64,000 bases of DNA, from positions 21,735,501-21,799,500 of the forward strand of contig NC_052474.1 in NCBI RefSeq assembly GCF_009730915.1, written 5' to 3'. Below are positions 59,931-64,000 of the stretch, one piece after another. Position 1 is the stretch's first letter; each line of letters begins with the position of its first letter. The notes under the pieces are model-generated. The model searched no databases and was not told the origin of the DNA. It saw only the letters and a program-made list of their open reading frames with translations. Position numbers and translations under genes: made by a program. This stretch comes from Dioscorea cayenensis subsp. rotundata. Lineage: Eukaryota; Streptophyta; Magnoliopsida; Dioscoreales; Dioscoreaceae.

Positions 59931-61935
59931 GCATTCGCTTTGCGTAATCAAACATGATGATACATCGGCACAAAGAGTTTCCTCAGAAGGCTCGACACTC
60001 ACCGAAAATCTTTGAAATTCGGAGTTCCAGACACCAACTATCCTGGAAAAAAAAATGCAGGCATCAACCAAGCTCTGAGGGAGTGAATTATCCGAAATTT
60101 TCCGAATTTTTCGAATTTTTCCTTTGGTTGATGCTAATGTTTTAGGATTCTAGATTTGTATCCAGTAAATGAACAGATTTTATTTCTTATAAACAGACCA
60201 TTAGTGATTGATGTACAGTGAGAGTATTTCATTTCTTATAATTCTATTGTAGCTTGTTTATTTTTGGTTTAGATTTCAACATAAGTGACATGTTGGTATC
60301 ATATAACCATATATAAACCAAAATCATTTGAAATCATGTCTTGATTCTAATAATGTCTAAATAAATAGATCAAATACAATGAGTCCAAAAAGGTGGTCCT
60401 ATATTTTTTTTTTTCTTAATAAATAATTAAAAAATCAAATATATAACATAAATTTCCCAACAAAACCCGGACTTATTGGAACTTTTGATGACGTGGAATC
60501 ATGAAAAGTGCAAAAGGGTAATGGGAGCTGAGATATTCAGTTGATTCTTTTCTAGTATGGGACCTACCTTTTATATTTATCTTCTCTCTCTCTCTCTGCT
60601 ATTATTGAATTGTGGCTTGAATAAGTGATTTAGAAAAGTGATAAAAAGACAAGGTGGCACTCCCTCTCACTGTCTTTTTCACTTCTACTAGTAATCTAAT
60701 CTTTTTAGGCAAAGTGGGCCCTCCTTTGTCCAACTTGCCACGTCAGACACTTTATGATAAGTATAACATTTTACATCTTCTCTCAAAAATAATTATTTGA
60801 TATTAATCCATATATATATACATTGTACCAGATTTTTTAATCGTCTAACATAAAATCACTCTAATTCTCTCAAATATTATACCAAAATATAGTTTTAAAC
60901 AAATAAAATGTCTTTAGTATAATTCTTGTTTTTTTAATCCCCTCATCTACTGATTTTTCATAATAAAATACTGAGATTTCAACCTAGTCTTTATTGTTTG
61001 AACTTACCATTATCTTTAACATAACTTTATCTTAATGGACCCGAGAAATGTTAGATTAAATAAAAAAAATATTAGCGTATTTTATTATATATATATATAT
61101 ATATATATTACAATTGAAATTTAGTTTTTTTTTTTAATGACAAATATAATAATTGAAATTTAATTTTAAAAATCAAATATTTTTTTAAAAAAATAATAAT
61201 TTTGTCCTTCAAAACACACACATTGAATATGCTTCTGAAAAATCTTCTTAACGTCTACATAATCAAACTCTGATCATTCAATGTGATATTTGACCAAATT
61301 AATAAATTTTTAAAAGTTGTTAAACAACCATACCATTCTATCTCTTAACACTCTTATAAGGATGTCATTTGTCGTTTTTTTAATAAAAATGGATAAATCA
61401 GCGATTTATTAGAAAAAAAGAAGAAACGAGAGTCTCAAAATCTGAGAAGGAAAAATAAAGCCCGAAAGCTAACAAAGCAACGATAAGAGAAAGTTTAGTA
61501 TCATTATCAGCGATAAGTATAACAGTAAACAGAGTCACGAGGATGTGCTCGTCGCTTTTGAAAAAAAAAAAATTCCTTTAAAAAAAAAATTACAAAACAA
61601 CACCAAACTTAAAAAAAAATTAATAATAATAACAATAACAACAAGAAACACCACCAAAAGCTCATCATCATCATCATCATTCATTAATAAAAGACTAAAA
61701 GTCTCCACCCTCCAATCTCACGTGAAACATTTTCTCCACCCTCGTGACTCAAAACCCCCTCCCCCTCCTTATCGGATTCGGATCCTAAATCCCCAAATCC
61801 CCAAATCCCCAAACCCACCAACATCGAAATCCGGATAACCAAAACCCTCCCCCAATCCCCTTTTCCCACCTGTCACTCCTTTTCCACGTCACCCCCAAAA
61901 ATTCCCAAAAAGCTCCTTCCCTTTCCCCCTCCCCT

Positions 61936-61968
<33 letters not shown>

Positions 61969-61998
61969 TCCCCATCCCTCCTCTCCCCCCACACCGCA
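59931..61998. other. Intergenic region between the TPR and CCT-motif genes
   Basis: About 2 kb with an (AT)n tract (about 61087-61109), TGACGTGG-type motifs (60489 and, on the minus strand, near 60740) and a long pyrimidine-rich leader-like stretch from about 61690. Two CAT/ATC trinucleotide tracts lie at about 61662-61681 and 61939-61967. Confidence 0.6.
61543..61581 (+). other. Possible upstream ORF before the CCT-motif gene
   Basis: ATGTGCTCGTCGCTTTTG then AAA codons reads MCSSLLKKKKFL and stops at TAA 61579-61581, 418 bp before the main ATG. Its first codons (MCS) resemble those of the main protein (MCSF). Relevance depends on whether transcription starts upstream of it, which cannot be seen. 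Confidence 0.2.
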
Positions 61999-64000
61999 AT
62001 GTGCTCCTTCTCTCGCCCTCAACCCCGCTCCTCCATGCCCTCCAAGCGCTCCCGATCCAAGATCCGCAAGCCCAAGTTCATCAGCCTCCGCCGCCAACTC
62101 TCCCTCCCCTCTCCCACTCCTCCTCCTCTTCCTCCCACCTCCATGTCTCCCCCGCCGCCCACCATCGACCACGATCGTGACCCTCCCGTCACATCCCTCC
62201 TTGACCCTGGCGACGGCCCATCTCTCACCTCCCTTCTCGGCGCCTCCTCCTCCATCGCCGTCTCCGAGACCACCTCTACCCCATCCTCCTCCTCCATGAA
62301 CTGGGACGGCGAGATCGCCATCGCTAGACGAGCTCTTCGCGGCCGTGAAAGATGGGTCTTTTGCTGCTCCGCTTCATCTCCGTCACCAGCGTCGGAACAA
62401 GAAGCGTCTAGCGCAAGCCATGTTGATCTCTGGTGTGCTGTCCCGCAGGGCCTTTCTCTTAAGCTGGACTATGACGAGATCCTCTCCGCTTGGTCCGATA
62501 AGGGTTCCTTGTTTATTGATGCCAATTCCGGCCATCAGGTTGTTCCTGAGGTCTATCATACCCTCTCCTCTCCTTCTACCACCACTGTGAGTTTTCCTTT
62601 TTCTCTCTCTTTTATTTTTTTAATTTTGCTTTTGAGATCTTTTGGTCTGTGTGAATGAATGCTAGCAAGCAGGTGAGCAAATGTCATACGTGTCAATAAG
62701 ATCCACCGTGTATTTATTGCATTGAGATTTGGTTTAGGTATGATATTCTAGGGTGGATATATATATTAATGGTGGATCTGAGGTTTTGATTGGTTTAGAA
62801 GAGAAGGGAGACTGTATTATTGACGTTGTGGGCCAATGATATTTGGCCACGTGACCTCTCTGGACTTATTTGTACGGTTTTGTCCGACATCTTTGAAATG
62901 GGAAAATTAGTACTTGTATGATATATATATATATATATATATGAAATTATTAACTCTTAAAAATTTGTACATGTTCATGTACATGGTTGGTGTGGTTGGA
63001 GAGTTTGGAGTTTTGTAGAATAGATTTTAGATATTTTTGCTTTTGATTTAATTAATAATTTAGATTCTCAAGTATTCCAGAAGTGTGTTCTTTGTTTATT
63101 ATAATTATCTTGATAAAGTGGATTAACCATTCATCATAACCAATGTTGTGAAAGAGAGTTAATTTTTTAATCTCACTTGTTAAAGAAAAAAATTACCATT
63201 TTTCTAATGTATAGATGGTTTGTTGTTAATTATTATCATTCTTTGAATAGGTTTAGTATTCTAAAAATTGGATTATAATTAACCACAGTACATGAGTAAT
63301 AAAAATCAAGTATTTTTTGTTTTGTCTTCCAAAGTAATATATATATTAATTTTGACTCTCAAATGGAATGAGTTTGTGGACGTGATAGACCCACATGTGT
63401 TTTTAATATTTGTAAAAATTATATATATATAGGAGAGTTACTTTTAATATTAGTAATTAACAATCATCGATCTTTGATAAATACAAAAAAAAATTAGTTT
63501 ATTATTTTTATAACTAATAGTTAGTATTTTATTATCCTCCTCAACCAGAGGTCAAGCACTAAGGATGGATTCAAGTTTTCTTCTAAACAAACATCTGAAA
63601 ATTAATAGTGCAACAAGTATGATTCTTGTACTGTTTGTCTATTATTTGTCTATTAATTTTATGTGTTTTTCCCATCTCTCTGTGTTTGTTTTAAAACAAA
63701 CAATGATCTTATTTTATTCTCAACATGCATAGCTACATTTACTCAATCAAATAATATATATATAGCTAGATTAATTTGCAGAAGAAATTAAAATGAAAGT
63801 ACAAGTAGTAGTGATTATTAACATACAAATTAATGATAAAAATGAAATATAATGCAGGTCTTTGTGGAAGTGGGAGGAGGTGGGGGAAAAGCAGCAGCAG
63901 CAGCAGGAGGAGGTAGTGCATGGAGGGTGCCTGAGATTGGTGATGAGAAAGCACAAAGCATGGTAATGAAAACCAAGAAAGAGCAAGAAGAGGAAGAAGA
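61999..64000 (+). CDS. CCT-motif family protein, N-terminal part (runs off the window)
   Basis: Two exons are visible: 61999-62586 (196 codons, phase 0 donor GTGAGT) and 63858 to the window end. The first begins with a basic stretch (SKRSRSKIRKPKFISLRRQ) after MCSFSRPQPRSS and is proline/serine-rich. It contains ERWVFCCSAS and the conserved segment LSLKLDYDEILSAWSDKGSL, which is diagnostic of plant CMF-type CCT proteins (the CIA2/CIL and related group). The second begins VFVEVGGGGGKAAAAAGGG, then WRVPE and a lysine/glutamate-rich run (KTKKEQEEEE) that in this family precedes the CCT domain. The CCT domain itself would lie after the window end, so it is inferred, not seen. Such proteins are nuclear regulators of plastid development, sugar responses or flowering; the specific role is not predictable here. 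Confidence 0.85.
62587..63857 (+). other. First intron of the CCT-motif gene
   Basis: A 1.27-kb AT-rich intron with an (AT)n tract at about 62919-62941. It contains no supportable gene. Confidence 0.8.

Noticed and set aside
61873..62321. Long open frames on the minus strand opposite the first CCT-gene exon
   Set aside because: They are antisense to a GC-rich exon with clear family motifs on the plus strand and consist of low-complexity Gly/Arg/Met runs, as expected for shadow frames.
1..64000. CRISPR arrays, bacterial operons, phage or endogenous viral sequences
   Set aside because: No regularly spaced repeats, no reverse transcriptase, integrase, capsid or movement-protein motifs were recognised in any frame; the content is plant nuclear genes throughout.

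Overview
This window is nuclear genomic DNA of a flowering plant. The genes are split by canonical GT-AG introns, every recognisable protein is a plant-type family member (isoaspartyl methyltransferase, DEMETER-class DNA glycosylase, BTB-TAZ protein, thylakoid Alb3/Alb4 insertase, CCT-motif protein), and the AT-rich non-coding DNA is full of (AT)n microsatellites and small repeats. The species cannot be fixed from sequence alone. The low GC content outside exons, and exons that are not strongly GC3-rich, argue against a grass; a non-grass monocot or a dicot are both possible. Nothing bacterial, viral, CRISPR-like or operon-like is visible.

Layout. (1) 283-4399, plus: the 3' part of a protein-L-isoaspartate O-methyltransferase gene whose 5' end lies before the window. 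(2) 7421-14644, plus: a complete 17-exon DEMETER/ROS1-like 5-methylcytosine DNA glycosylase (1199 aa), preceded by a promoter and leader containing two separate tandem duplications. (3) 15074-18300, minus: a BTB/POZ-TAZ-calmodulin-binding (BT) scaffold protein (351 aa). (4) About 18.5-25.3 kb: a gene-poor AT-rich stretch holding a GC-rich island with G-box, TGACGTGG and TCP-type motifs, and a duplicated block of about 270 bp. (5) 25336-28256, minus: a two-exon secoisolariciresinol-dehydrogenase-like short-chain dehydrogenase (279 aa). (6) 30288-33466, plus: an RBMX2/Snu17-type RRM plus CCCH spliceosomal protein (309 aa). (7) 33998-34381, plus: a small GPI-anchored arabinogalactan-type protein. 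(8) 36905-45964, minus: an 11-exon chloroplast Oxa1/YidC insertase that looks like ALB4 rather than ALB3. (9) 47174-59930, plus: a 12-exon TPR protein (628 aa). (10) 61999 to the window end, plus: the N-terminal part of a CCT-motif-family protein.

The genes are ordinary independent plant genes, not a functional cluster. Coding models were assembled exon by exon from splice sites, with phases that close exactly for the seven multi-exon genes that are complete in the window. The main anomaly is the density of imperfect direct tandem duplications (about 30-330 bp units) in promoters and introns, most strikingly upstream of the DNA demethylase gene. A promoter-embedded methylation sensor is a known regulatory device for ROS1 in Arabidopsis. 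I see no convincing wholly new protein system; the best leads are these non-coding structures, an ALB4-type C-terminus, a GC-AG intron and one candidate small secreted peptide.
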